Positions 46,973 through 56,310 of a DNA stretch of 64,000 nucleotides are shown piece by piece. The first letter of the stretch is position 1. Each line of letters opens with the position of its first letter. Under the pieces are notes generated by a model, which saw only the letters and a list, made by a program, of their open reading frames with translations, did no database searches and was not told the DNA's origin. The position numbers and the translations under genes were made by a program. Location: NCBI GenBank assembly GCA_949316495.1, contig OX439004.1:43758447-43822446 (forward strand), read 5' to 3'. The DNA is from Amphiduros pacificus. Lineage: Eukaryota; Annelida; Polychaeta; Phyllodocida; Hesionidae.

Positions 46973-49900
46973 GGACAAGACCCCAGAGGTAATGACAAAA
47001 AGAATTTTTGGAATATCATTTAAAGTACATTTTCTTGAGAGCCTAATTGTATAATGAATATTCACTTATTAACTCTTTCTTTTTTTGGTTCCATGCCATA
47101 ATAAAAAGAATGTGATGTGAGTAATCAGTTGGAGAATTTTTCATTTATCTAGACTGTAAACACTGGAATAACAAGACAACTAATGTTCAATGGAAAATTC
47201 CATACAAGGTGAAATGTAACATGTGATCCTCTGATGCATATGAAACCAATGTAATAACTGCTTTATCTTGATAAAATTTAATCATTTCAAAATCTATGGA
47301 TATAAAAGTTACTACAGTTCCAGTTGAATTCATTTGTGTGCTGATCATACAGAACATCAAGTGCAATGCATAATTCTCAGATGAAGAGGATGACCTGGTC
47401 TAAATCAATAGAGGCTTCACTATCTTTTGTGGGATACAGCATAGGCCTGGGAAATGTCTGGCGATTCCCATACTTGTGCTACAAGAATGGAGGAGGTGCT
47501 TTTCTTGTTCCCTACTTTCTGACCATGTTGATGGCAGGTCTGCCCATGTTCTTACTGGAGGTAGTTTTGGGCCAGTACCCCTCTATGAGTGCAGCTAATG
47601 TGTGGGTGATTTGTCCACTATTCAAGGGGGTTGGATGGTGTGCAGTGATGATCAGTGGTCTCTGTGCCATTTATTACAATCAGATTATTGCCTATATAAT
47701 GTATTACCTGATTGCATCGATGACGACACAGCTACCCTGGGCAACATGTACCAACTCATGGAACACACCTAACTGCAAAACTGGCAGAGTATCCCTATAC
47801 CTTAATGCTACAAATGGAATAAATCAGACTCTCCTTACCACGAATTACAGTATGATGAACATCAAATCACCAGGAGAGGAGTATTGGGAAAGGCATGTCT
47901 TAAAAATGAGCAGTGGTCTTGATGAGTTTGGTAGCATGCAGTGGAAGCTTGCACTGTGCCTGTTGCTGGCCTGGACTATAGTCTTCCTCTGCCTCATCAA
48001 GGGAATCAAATCAACTGGCAAAGTGGTGTATGTCACAGCAACCTTACCCTATATTGTGCTTCTCGTCCTGCTGATCCGAGGTGTCACCTTGCCTGGAGCA
48101 ACCAAGGGTATCAAGTACTACTTGTTTCCTCAATTTTCAAAGTTAGCTGAGCCAAAAGTATGGGGAAGTGCTGCATCACAGATATTCTACTCCCTCGGCC
48201 CAGCCTGGGGTATTCTTACTACTTATTCCAGCTATAATAAATTCAACCATAACTGCCACAAAGATGCAATAATATGTTCATTTATATGTGTTGGCACCAG
48301 TTTTTTCATTGGATTTGTCATATTCAGTGTGATTGGTTTTATGGCTCATGAACTGAATGTTGAAATTGAAAATGTGACATCCTCTGGGCCAGGATTGGTG
48401 TTTATTGTTTATCCCGAAGCCCTTGTTAAGATGCCAGTGGCACCTTTATGGTCTGTTATATTCTTCCTGATGTTACTCAGTGTAGCACTTGATACTATGT
48501 TCGCGACATTTGAGACAGTAATTTCAGCAATAGTAGACATGTATCCTGAGGTACTTGAAAAGAGAAGAGTATTATTGACAGGAATTTTCTGCCTTGTGTT
48601 TTTTTTGTTGGGTTTACCACAAGAATTTCAATCTGGTATTTACTTGTTGACTTTGATGGACTGGTACATTGGTACCTTTCCCCCACTATTCATTGCTCTC
48701 TTTGAGGTTTTGGTGGTATCATACATATATGGCTGTGATCGCTTTTTATCCGACATTAAGTCTATGATTGGATTTGAACCTGGTCGATATTGGAAAGTAA
48801 CTTGGATGGCCCTGACACCTATTGTTATATTGGGTATCATCATCTTCAACATTGCAATGTACAGCCCAGTAACATTGGGAAGTTATCAGTTTCCCAGATG
48901 GGGTGAGGCTCTAGGATGGGTGTTCTGTCAGGGTGGCCACACTCTGATGAGAAAAAAATTCCCTGACATTTCCCTGACTTTTCCCTGACTCAAAAAATAA
49001 TTCCAGGTAATGCGGCCTCCATTCTCCCCTACAGCCGCCCATTCCACCCTTCATATGTTCATGATTTGGAAAATATATATGTAAAGCCTGGGAGGCCACA
49101 ATATTGGAATGATATCTACTGACTAGAACAAATAAACATAGGCATCAGAGATGCATCAACCCTCAGCCCTGGTAAATTATTGCACAACATTCGCCCCACA
49201 CAATATTTGTGAACAAAACGTCACCGCACCACATAATTGTTCCTGTGACCTTGAAAAGTAGGTGAAGGTCTTCACTGAGGTCTTCACCAGATGCTTATGT
49301 GTGTCAAGTCTCATAAAGCTGCCATCATTCGTTCTCGAGTTATAGCAATGATAGGAATTTCACATAATTGTCACTGTGACCTTGAAAAGTAGGTGAAGGT
49401 CATGTTCCATAGAAAAATGTCTGAGGTCTTCAACAGATGCTCATTTGTGTCAAATCTCATAAAGCTGCCATCATTTGTTCTAGAGTTATTGTGATTCTAG
49501 GGATTTCACATAATTGTCCCTGTGACCTTGAAAAATATGTCAAGGTCGCCGTCCATAGGTCTCGTCCGAGGTTTTCACCAGATGCTTATGTGTGTCAAGT
49601 TTCATGAAGCTGCCATTATTTGTTCTCAAGTTATCGCGATGACAAGGATGTTCGCTACAGACATACAGACATAGACATACAGACATACATACATACATAC
49701 CCACGCCAGGAGTACTGCAATACCCTCAGCCTGATTACATCAGGGGCCGAGGGTAAAAAAATAAGTAAGACATGTAACAACATCATGGATATTTGAGCTT
49801 CAACTTGGAAACTTTAATTCTTGCTATTATAGTATTAAAGCCAAAGGAGCTCATTTTGTTCCCTCAGTTATTCTTCTTCGTGAATGTTTGTTTTAAACCC

Positions 49901-52703
49901 ATCAATGATCTAAAAGTACTCAATGATTATGAAAATGAACAAAATTCCCTGACTTTTCCCTGACATTTCTGTCAATCAGAAATTTCCCTGACACTTTTTA
50001 AAATTCCCTGACATTTCCCTGACCTTGAAAAAAAAAAGTTTTTCCCTGACTTTTCCAGGTGCGTGGCCACCCTGTCTGTGGATCTTCCTTGGTATTCATC
50101 CCTATCTTCATGGTGATTAAGTTCTTTGAGAAAATCAGTGGGCCCCAGAACATGTTCCACACATTGAGATTGCCATGGACTGGTGAAACTCTACACCTTC
50201 TAATGAAGCCTGAACCAGGCTGGGCTCCGGCACATGAACGCAAAGCAAGTAATATCTATGATGGAGTGCCTCAGAATGAAAATACTGATATATAAATGGA
50301 TGGAGAATTAACTGAAACAAGCCTTGTGTACATCTAGGGTCTGCATAGAAGACACAGATACATAACAGATATTTAGTATCTCCTGTTCATCGTTCATGGG
50401 CTATGGCCTGCACAATAATGCAAAGGTCAAGGTCACAGTATCAAGGTCAAAGGTCAAATCTGTAAAAAATGTATAAGGTGCTCGAAATAGTGTTGATATA
50501 TAACAGACATGAACTACTTTTTATTCAATTCTAATGGTTGTGATGTGGCAGGTACACACATTTTGAATTCAAGGTCAATGTGCCAAGGTCAAAGGTCACA
50601 TGACTAAAATTGTATGACGAGGCACAGCTATGACCTAAGACATTTCTGTATACCAAGTTTTAATATTTTCTTATGAGTGGTTGCTGAGATATGCTCCTTA
50701 CAAAATTTGTGACATCAAGGCCACTGCACTAAGGTCAATGGTGACATCACTAAGATTTGAAGGAATCTGAATCTTCAACTCTCTATCTAACTCTATATTA
50801 AATATGAAACAAATATTACTGGTAGTTTTGGAGGAGAAGATTTTTAAACATAGTGTTAGTATATAACAGATATGAAGTGTTTTTTATTCACTTCTGATGG
50901 TTGTGATGTGGCATGTTCACAAATTTTGAATTCAAGGTCAGTATGTCAAGGTCAAAGGTCACATGACTAAAATTGTATGACAAGGTACAGCTTTAACATA
51001 AGACATTTCTGCATACCTAGTTTTAATTTCCTCTAATAAGTGGTTGCTGAGATATGCTCAGTACAAAATTTGTGACCTCAAGGTCACTGCACTAAGATCA
51101 ATGGTGACATCACTAAGATTTGAAGGAATCTGAATCTTCACCTATATATCTACCTCTATATAAAATATGAAAGATATAGTACTGGTAGTTTTGACGGAGA
51201 AGATTATTAAAGAAATGTTGACAGACGGACGGACAGACGGACAGACAGACAGACATTTTCCCCCCTCCTAAAGCTCTGCGAGCTAAAGTCTCAGCAGAGC
51301 TAAAAAGTATGACGAGGCACAGCTATGACTTAAGACATTTCTGTATACCAAGTTTTAATTTCCTCTTAGAAGTGGTTGCTGAGATATGCTCTATACAAAA
51401 TTTGGGACCTCAAGGTCACTGCGTTTAGGTCAATGGTGACATCACAAAGACTTAAAGGAATCTCAATCTTCACCTCTCTATCTACCTCTGTATAAAATAT
51501 GAAACATATATTACTGATAGATTTGGAGGAGAAGATTTTTAAACATAGTTTTGATATATAACAGATATGAAGTACTTTCTATTCACTTCTAATGTTTGTG
51601 ATGTGGCACGTACACACATTTTGAATTCAAGGTCATTGCGTTAAGGTCAAAGGACACATGACTAAACTTGTATGATGAGGCACAGCTATGACCCAAGACA
51701 TTTCTGTAAACAAAGTTTTGATTTCCTCTTATATGTGGTTGCTGAGATATGCTCTGTACAATATTTGTGACCTCAATGTTACTGCACTAAAGTCAATGGT
51801 GACATCACTAAGATTTAAAGGAATCAGAATCTTCACCTATCTATCTCTATATAAAATATATATTACCAGTAGTTTTGGAGAAGAAGATGTTGACAGACGG
51901 ATGGACAGACAGATGGACAGACATTTTCCCCACTCCTAATAAAGCTAAAAAAATTTCAAATGAACTGGCAACAAGGTTATTTGGGGCAGCTTCGGACGAT
52001 CTAGTATATAATGTTATCGAAAATGGCAGCCTCCATTATGGTGACTTTTTTAAACACAGGCCAATGTCCTTGGACCTGTGCTGATCATTGCTTTTTGTAA
52101 TGTTTGTAAACATTTTCTGAAAATTGCTTCATAAATGATCATTTAAATTATTTCCTAGCCTTAAATAATATCACTATGATTATCTACAACTTCACTTTCA
52201 TAATGACTCCCACTAAAATGTTGAGACTAAGCTAATTTTCCTGGGATGATGCTACCCCATGACTGGATGAGTGAATCAAAATCGAGAAGTCCTCTGTTGC
52301 TGCTACTTCTAGTGACAATATGAGGTTCAACATAGAGAATATGCATATAATTAAATGTCATATCTTTATAAACACAAGTTTGTCAAAATGAGCTAAGCAT
52401 CACTCTATTTTTCACATATAAGCTATCTTCCTTGAAACCCAAGCTTTTCTTCACAAGATAAAAAAAAAACTCTTACTCTTGTTTCTGGCGCAATTTTTCA
52501 GCATATTTGTCGAAGTATGGATTATTCTTGAGGTGTTTGATTGGGTCCTTACTGCTACTAGCTTGAGATGATGGTTTATCTGTGCATTTGCTGTGAGATG
52601 TGCAGAAGGCACAGTAGAGCTGGCCAGCCTGCCTCCAATGCTTGTGTCTGTGTACGATGTTATGCAGCATCCTTCCTGTCAACGGAACAAACCGCTGCAT
52701 CAT
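32267..52703 (-). CDS. ATPAF1: ATPAF1, mitochondrial F1-ATPase assembly factor 1 (nine coding exons)
   Basis: Coding exons in order: 52703-52477, 46652-46523, 46300-46238, 43613-43563, 35497-35450, 35079-34984, 33207-33141, 32880-32840, 32452-32267. Every border is GT/AG, every phase fits, and they sum to 302 residues (human about 328). The start is MMQRFVPLTGRMLHNIVH, an R/H-rich presequence, with an in-frame stop just upstream and a splice acceptor at 52731-52732, implying a 5' UTR intron. Next come NPYFDKYAEKLRQKQE, a charged helix (about 76-118), LLHDKSPEEIQKLWKEYY, FVYPLPRAQGYEFFLQQ, LTLNHYTELMDEKGIVLM and NLAPNTFKYMDLVKEFE. These match ATP11/ATPAF1, the matrix chaperone that holds F1 beta subunits during assembly. 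Introns contain a LINE, TIR elements and the SLC6 gene. The helix differs from the vertebrate insert but replaces the same region. Confidence 0.93.
33968..34145 (-). mobile_element. Array element, right-end fragment
   Basis: Reverse copy of the array family's right end (GATGCATCAACCCTCAGCCC) plus part of one monomer (AAGCAGGTGAAGGT). Truncated. Lies in ATPAF1 intron 6. Confidence 0.65.
34216..34321 (-). mobile_element. SINE 3' fragment
   Basis: GTTTGTTTG tail, ATTTCGTGATGAGACCTACT and CATTGAATTGTCATGTTGCC match the body end of the SINE family. The tRNA head is missing. Confidence 0.7.
34322..34980. other. ATPAF1 intron 6, remaining part
   Basis: Includes a direct repeat of ATATCAACACTTTAATAAAA near 34778 and 34828. 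No gene is recognised. Confidence 0.4.
35672..35910. mobile_element. MITE of the CGTCTTATACACGAG family, copy 2
   Basis: TACCATATTTACTTGTGTAT at the left and GGTCTTATACACGAG at the right, with interior GGCGGCCATTTTAAAAGTG shared with the other copies. Flanking ATTTTAATTGCGTTTTAAAT at 35925 recurs in the copies at 42785 and 63540. So the family has a longer form. Confidence 0.6.
35915..36145. other. ATPAF1 intron 4 sequence before the LINE
   Basis: AT-rich with no coding block. Confidence 0.35.
36150..38540 (+). mobile_element. GC-rich LINE, I-clade (RT plus RNase H), 5'-truncated
   Basis: The main frame 36170-37114 reads the RT amino half: AKKRSKDMAPGADRITYSMI, PIPKPKEPTKPRPISLTSC and motif A TVFLDLEKAFE. 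It meets one TGA at 37112-37114. The same frame continues HQNGTPQGSVLSPTLFN and motif C SYADDLVLIV, then sequence is missing. The frame 37486-38112 is an RNase H domain: GAGFF, LQTELVTIYHAL, IIIYSDSRSSL and TFLWIPSHFDIASQEMADEA. A terminal C-C-H-C-like segment (ECSHC...LLHYLLQC) ends at 38367-38369, and 3' untranslated sequence follows. RT plus RNase H puts it with I/Nimb-type LINEs. No endonuclease is present. Its base composition is much more GC-rich than the host flanks. It lies in ATPAF1 intron 4, opposite strand. Confidence 0.87.
38541..39136. other. C/A-rich stretch after the LINE
   Basis: Strongly strand-biased sequence (many ACAC and CCAAC words) of unknown origin. It may be LINE 3' UTR or a separate element. 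The plus frames have a composition typical of non-coding bias. Confidence 0.35.
39137..39505. repeat. About 120-bp tandem repeat, three units
   Basis: Each unit has CACGTCATCAACCACGTGGT (or a close variant), then AAACACGCC and ATCTCATTAACATA. Two units also have GTACGTCACCTC or GTACGCCACCTC and GTGACTGAA. Starts are near 39138, 39259 and 39382. Palindromic CCACGTGG cores are E-box-like. No function is shown. Confidence 0.75.
39729..39751. repeat. ATC microsatellite
   Basis: A run of (ATC)n. It could be the 3' tail of the LINE at 36150, since simple tails are usual there, but the intervening 1.2 kb is unexplained. Confidence 0.6.
39752..40786. other. ATPAF1 intron 4, between LINE and TTAA element
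   Basis: No gene. AATAAA (about 40124) after a TATA-like TGTATATTTAAG (about 39963) hints at an old element promoter and poly(A) pair, but ends were not found. A fragment at 40380-40450 resembles 13277-13350. Confidence 0.35.
40791..42327. mobile_element. TTAA-flanked DNA transposon with small frame
   Basis: AGGGGGAGTTCCTAATAAT starts the element and its reverse complement ends it, a 19-bp perfect inverted repeat. Both ends are bounded by TTAA (40787-40790 and 42328-42331). This fits Kolobok or piggyBac, and AGGGG-type ends favour Kolobok. Inside, 41042-41245 (+) codes 67 residues rich in Ser/Glu/Asp. No transposase is visible, so it is a deletion derivative. Located in ATPAF1 intron 4. Confidence 0.75.
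41042..41245 (+). CDS. Small acidic Ser-rich frame inside the TTAA element
   Basis: It begins MESEGDFTDSVCSTSVSD and continues through LCGSSEDERSGSEPPSG to GWQFAPPQQTRLVACKL. I do not recognise a domain. Short acidic Ser-rich N-termini of this style occur in accessory proteins of some invertebrate DNA transposons. Here that is only a suggestion. It could be a leftover first exon. Confidence 0.35.
   Translation: MESEGDFTDSVCSTSVSDIIEVQSLCGSSEDERSGSEPPSGSFIKQGKVQGWQFAPPQQTRLVACKL
42425..43020. mobile_element. MITE of the CGTCTTATACACGAG family, copies 3 and 4
   Basis: It starts TACCGTATTTACTCGTGTAT and ends CTTATACATGAGTAAGTACG. In the middle a second set of ends (near 42580-42605 and 42910-42995) suggests two overlapping copies or a longer parent. 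Words AAACGCAATTAAAATCGATC and GGCGGCCATTTTTAAAGTG are shared with 35672 and 63540. Two near-copies of GATCCGCTATGTCCGATATTC-like sequence lie at 42645 and 42808. Confidence 0.6.
43237..43420 (-). mobile_element. SINE, truncated copy
   Basis: Body words GATGAGCC, GTGCTGCATCACTCAATTG, AAGGACAACAGGTTAACCCT and CCTCAGCTCATGTG match the SINE family in reverse. The tRNA head is absent. Confidence 0.65.
43905..44344 (+). mobile_element. Retroelement fragment bounded by a 16-bp direct repeat
   Basis: ATAACCATGGTTATTC (43889-43904) and ATAACCACGGTTATTC (44329-44344) differ at one base and look like a target duplication. Between them lie AWVQKGSVLGLVIFTNN at about 43972-44022, resembling the RT 'GxxQGSVLGPxxF' block, and the hammerhead-like motif at 44254-44295. 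Retroelement origin is likely, family undetermined. Confidence 0.5.
44254..44295 (+). ncRNA. Hammerhead-like ribozyme core (degenerate)
   Basis: Core CTGATGA (44258-44264), stem II GTCA/TGAC with a 7-nt loop, then GAAA (44280-44283). Stem III and the cleavage site are less clear (ATATTTTTC), and stem I pairs only weakly. It may be an inactive or variant copy at the end of the retroelement fragment. Confidence 0.45.
44345..44955. other. ATPAF1 intron 3, repeats with AAGGTCA words
   Basis: CTGTGACCTTGA, TTACCTTAACCTTGATCC and CTTCAAGGTCAGCTC occur here. The same layout is seen at 45985-46140 and 54050-54320. No gene is recognised. Confidence 0.4.
44960..45235. repeat. Dispersed repeat, related to 8990-9420
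   Basis: See 8990-9420. Here it is cut at 45236 by the next element. Confidence 0.55.
45236..45983. mobile_element. TIR element with CCCAATCGCCGTCA ends
   Basis: CCCAATCGCCGTCA at the left and TGACGGCGATTGGG at the right are perfect 14-bp inverted repeats. Similarity continues to about 40 bp (AATATCC on both sides). Part of the end is repeated inside (GCCGTCATGG, CCTATTGGGC, near 45330-45385). It holds one open frame (45508-45810). The superfamily is not recognised and the target duplication was not resolved. It splits a dispersed repeat in ATPAF1 intron 3. Confidence 0.65.
45508..45810 (+). CDS. Exon-like frame inside the CCCAATCG element
   Basis: It begins MVESVKKFFAAATVLTNSVL and includes a basic stretch CKKHEVQLRGRQVVTTVQ. 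The sequence CTTTCCAAG/GTAGTT-like at about 45732 could be a splice donor. So the coding part may stop after about 76 residues. No family is recognised. It may be a surviving first exon of the element's own gene. Confidence 0.35.
   Translation: MVESVKKFFAAATVLTNSVLAFTHSNLIVPAKVLNTPITLNRWIMVESRCKKHEVQLRGRQVVTTVQNVMKLHFQGSSNIFLNIFPQIFFPSSILYVSSH
46845..46895 (-). repeat. tRNA-like SINE head fragment
   Basis: In reverse it reads GGTTCAAATCCC after a tRNA-like arm, followed by AGCTGTGCT. A B-box-like fragment only, and no full SINE was seen. Confidence 0.35.
46938..46975. repeat. CAGA microsatellite
   Basis: A run of (CAGA)n at the end of a degenerate repeat. Similar GACAGACGGAC runs occur at 51218-51255 and 51892-51920. 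Confidence 0.85.
47301..47308 (+). promoter_or_regulatory. Candidate TATA box for the SLC6 gene
   Basis: TATAAAAG lies 58 bases before the SLC6 ATG at 47366, a distance that would allow a short 5' UTR. Position is the only evidence. Confidence 0.45.
47366..50295 (+). CDS. SLC6 glycine-transporter-like gene, intronless, split by a DNA transposon
   Basis: The frame 47366-48928 codes 521 residues with the SLC6 signature GLGNVWRFPYLCYKNGGG (about 27-44), LPWATCTNSWNTPNC with the paired EL2 cysteines (128, 137), N-glycosylation sites (147, 153, 160), ASQIFYSLGPAWG in TM6 (about 270-282), SYNKFNHNC, and LDTMF in TM8 (D376, sodium-site region). SPGEEYWERHVLKMS and FYSLGPAWG favour GlyT-like members. 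Substrate is inferred. At 48929 a 1,146-bp element with a TCTGT duplication breaks the frame, and read-through adds 19 codons to a stop at 48988. After it, 50080-50295 codes GSSLVFIPIFMVIKFFEK, the expected TM12, and the tail. Without the insert the protein would be 592 residues, the family norm. SLC6 genes usually have many introns, so this is probably a retrocopy. It lies in ATPAF1 intron 1, opposite strand. As it stands TM12 is lost unless the element is spliced out. Confidence 0.85.
48929..50074. mobile_element. Short hAT-like DNA transposon in the SLC6 coding sequence
   Basis: CAGGGTGGCCAC and GTGGCCACCCTG are 12-bp perfect inverted ends, flanked by TCTGT on both sides (48924-48928 and 50075-50079). 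Subterminal regions repeat TTCCCTGAC on both sides. It has no transposase. CAGGG...-type ends resemble hAT, although hAT usually makes 8-bp duplications, so the class is tentative. It contains array copy 3 in reverse orientation. Confidence 0.75.
49140..49765 (-). mobile_element. Helentron-like array element, copy 3 (short)
   Basis: Reverse orientation. The right end (GATGCATCAACCCTCAGCCC) at 49150, three monomers with TGACCTTGAAAA, a CATA microsatellite at 49675-49700 and the hairpin start near 49725-49757. Nested inside the hAT-like element, so it inserted later than, or travelled with, that element. Confidence 0.75.
50400..51950. repeat. Tandem block with AAGGTCAAAGGTCA sites
   Basis: About four imperfect copies of a 340-370-bp unit (near 50494, 50860, 51303 and 51550). 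Each contains GATGTGGCA, TTTTGAATTCAAGGTCA, GGTCACATGACTAAA, GAGGCACAGCTATGA and GTTGCTGAGATATGCTC. Two units end in GACAGACGGAC runs and CCCCxCTCCTAA. AGGTCAAAGGTCA occurs at least at 50440, 50585 and 50948. It lies in ATPAF1 intron 1. Not a gene. Confidence 0.7.
51951..52470. other. ATPAF1 intron 1, part next to exon 1
   Basis: No coding block. TTGTAATGTTTGT and AAATGATCATTTAAAT-like words recur from about 6915-6955, an old dispersed repeat. Confidence 0.4.
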
Positions 52704-52749
52704 CTCACCTTAATGCCACTGAAGGTTAATCTGAAATAAAAGAATGATA

Positions 52750-55580
52750 TTTCATGATAAGTTCTGTGTTGGAGAAAATGATTTGTTATGACCAATCTCA
52801 TAATGTATAGTTTTGTGCACAATAAAGCTAGCTGACTCCATCACCAATTCACTGTTTGTCATTAGTTTTTTTTTCAATCCTAAAAAAAAAATGAAAAAAA
52901 ATTAGACAGTTTGTGAGTCAGCACAGTATTTAAAAATGCATACGAGGTCATGCAATAATCAACTCACAATCTCTTTTGTGCTATAGGGAGGTCAAAGTAA
53001 CCAGTCACATAATTTGTTCTCCAAATTATCAACATTGAATAGGATGCATGCAATTGCAATAAGTTATATTCGTTGTGGTAATCTTGAAGACATTAGAGCA
53101 TTCACAAGATGTTCATGTGCTAGTCATGACAAAAAGTGCCCCTGAATAAATTACTGTGGATATTTACTGATACCATATTATCCCTTATAGCCACCCTCTA
53201 CCTAATTACTGCCCCCCTCCTGTCTGCCAACCAGGCCTTGGTCAATCCACAATCAATCCACAATCCACAGGGGTTTGCTATCTCAGTAATTAATATGTAA
53301 ACAGTACTCACAGCTTCACTTGCAATACTCATGTTAACATATCAAAGAAAACACACCCCTTGAACTGTTTTCCACAAACACCTGTTTAATATTTCTCAAT
53401 TTCAAGTGAGGTTACACTGTAATTAACTCCCCATGTTGCATCAATGTGTAAGATCTGACACCTGAATGCTGAGTGAGGGTCACATATGGGTCACAGTATG
53501 GTGCCCAGTAGCACACCCCAGACTTAATTGGTTATTTACCCTTTACGCATGTGGTCAAGCAGAGAACTACAGGGCTCAACACTGATGATAAAAGATTGTC
53601 ATTTTCAATACTTAACATGCTTAGTTCTTTTGTGTCTGGACTGACATATTCATTTTTATTAGTTCATCTAAAATATATTGAATAAAACTGTACTGTACAA
53701 TTATTCTTACCATCAAACTATTCTTCAAGTGCAACAAGATGTGGCCATTTAATTACTAAACATCAATTGTGAATCTGAAAAACAGTCAATTTTGAACCCT
53801 GGTCTTGGCATGTCTGCCAGTCACATATTGGTCGCCCAGAGGCAATGCTTCCGCCCCCAGGGCTTTATTTACAAGAGATCTAACACGTTTAAGATCTAAT
53901 TTTCTGATTTGTAAAGAAAAAGATTCCTAATATTTTGGAAGTTGTGACCTATATGGCCTTTAAGTAGGTCACTGTGACCGAGTTACATAAATCATTCTAA
54001 AATTATGAACAAACATATTGTGTTAATAGTAGGAATAAATGCTATTTTAGTGTTTTGTAAAATATCACAAATAGCTGATTCTGAAAATTGGCCCCTGTGA
54101 CCTTGAATAACTTAAGGTCACCCAATGTCAAACTTGTTCAAGCCCTCATAGGCTGATCATATCTACCAAGTCATATCAATATTACTTGTGTTGGTCATGA
54201 CCTTGATTTTTAACCAAGGTCACAAAAAGATCAGCCAGAAATAATTTCTCAGGCCTACATATTATCATTTCATAAGATCTATTACTCATGTCCAAGCATA
54301 AATTTATGAGGAAGAAAGCAAAGTGCATCTGTGATAGCAGACACAGCACCTGTGGATGTGGTAGAAACAGGGCATGAACGTAAAGTCAGCTTGTGCTGAC
54401 TTAAATATGAACCTCATGTAAAATAAATAGATTTTATCTTCTGATGATATCTTACCAAAAAATAAGAAATCTGACCAGGGAAGGTCAAATTTGACGGTCA
54501 GACAGAGTGACAGAAAAACACACCCCTCAATGTATCAGCTATGCCAACGAAGTTAGCACAGCTAAAAAGAATAAAATACAAACAAAAAATCTATACTTAA
54601 AAAATTGGAAAATCAAAATATTTAAGGATGTGAGTTACCCTTATATGAAATGTATTGGTCAGTCGGTGGTTTTATAAAGCAAATTACTTCATAACCATAT
54701 AATTCTCAATTCTAAGGTAATATATAACTACAATTATCATGTAACCAAATTTAATATGCAGGTAAAAAATATTTTAATCTAAGGGTAAAATTTTGAGGCA
54801 AAAAAAAATGGCATATCAACTTGTAGCAGTCAACTTCAGATAGGGAAAGGCAATCATGAAAAAAAATTGGCATCCCTTTGCTCTGAACTACAATATGTTT
54901 AAAAACATGTTTTTGGGGAGCCAGTTTTTTAGGCATCAACAATAAATACAACTTACAACAACTTTAGGCCAATCTTCAATCTATTTCAAATGCATTTTAT
55001 TGATATTTATATTTGCAAGATGTTCAGATTGATTACTTTGTTATTTTGCAAATCACAGACCTTCATAGACTGGATTTCTTATCTTAATGTTGACTATTGG
55101 GAAAGTCAATATCTTAACATATGACATTATATTTATAACACATTTTCAATAGTTACATTATCAATTTTTCTTTGGTCTAAGGAAGTTTTTTAAAAGCAAT
55201 TTGTGAAAACGTTTTTCTGATGTCTGAAACATGTTTGAATTGGACACTTATAAAGCCAAACCTTTAGGGTAATCAGGCAGAGAAAATAACTTTTTAAATA
55301 AATTCTTTATGATCTTTTTTCATGTTCAGCACTGTCTTTCGCAGTCATAGTCAACTTTAAATGTACCAGTCAGAAAGTTATGATATTCTTTCCTTTAGTC
55401 AATGCATTTATGGTCTCACAAGAGTTATCAGTTCAGCTCCAGTTCTATGTCCTAAGTTCCTCTCGTAAATATGTCATCAACAAAATGGCAACTCTCATTA
55501 CATTTTCATGTCAACCAATAAAAGTTATAATTACTGTGTCATGCCTGGAAATAATGATCTATCATAAATTAATATCCTAA
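52750..55580. other. Intergenic between ATPAF1 and RPUSD4, left part
   Basis: Contains the ATPAF1 promoter region (minus), which is not resolved. A stretch at 53940-54550 has repeat words with GTGACCTTGAATAAC and TTAAGGTCACCC related to 44700-44900. No gene is recognised. Confidence 0.4.
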
Positions 55581-55589
55581 ATGTGATTC

Positions 55590-56310
55590 ACTGAGAGAAA
55601 TGGACTTCAAATCATGATGTATTGTGTTTCTGATTTGAAGTCCATGTCATCATATCTAAGTTTCCCAACTGAGATAAATACTTGTCAGCGATGTTTCCAC
55701 CGATGAAGAAGACCATCACTGCCAGTGGCTACAAGGGTCCTCTCCAGCTAAGCTGCTGTAATCGACAGTAATTGGTAGCAACAAGTAAACCCCTGGCGAT
55801 TGACATTTACAGTTATGACCCATATCTTTCCCATAATAATGTCTCAAAATGGAAACCCTGTTTTTTCTGAAGCGATCTTTCTTCAGTTTTTCTGCTAATA
55901 TTACGCTTTACAATTCAAGAAGACATTTGGAAGAGTCCAAATGATAACATCATGGCCACAACAAGTGAGAAAAGTCATTTGGTGTCACCACTGTGTTATG
56001 GAGCTTCAGATCGTTTCTGTCTCTCCTATGATTAGACTGACCCACTTTTAACCTCATTGCACAAACTCTTAAACAATGTCAATGGGGAAGCAATGCTGAG
56101 ATCAAGAAGCAACAAAGAATTTTCTTCTGACAGGCCATGCAACTAATCTCGAATTGAAGGGAACATGGTTTCTTTAAAACTTGTTGCCGGAGAACAAGTT
56201 TTACCTGATTCTAACATGAAGGAACAGTGGAAACTGTGGATTTCAAGTCCATCATGTCTATGACAAGTGTATTAAGCATGAAATTGGTATAGTGGAATAA
56301 TTCTTATATT
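55590..56310 (-). mobile_element. Foldback/MITE family copy A
   Basis: Inverted words at both sides: GACTTCAAATC / GATTTGAAGTC and GTGGATTTCAAGTCC. The interior (GACTGACCCACTTTTAACCT, ATTTGGAAGAGTCCAAATG) is the reverse complement of copy C at 58449-59069. It also holds the CAGCGATGTTTCCACCGATG block, shared with 57325. Confidence 0.55.
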
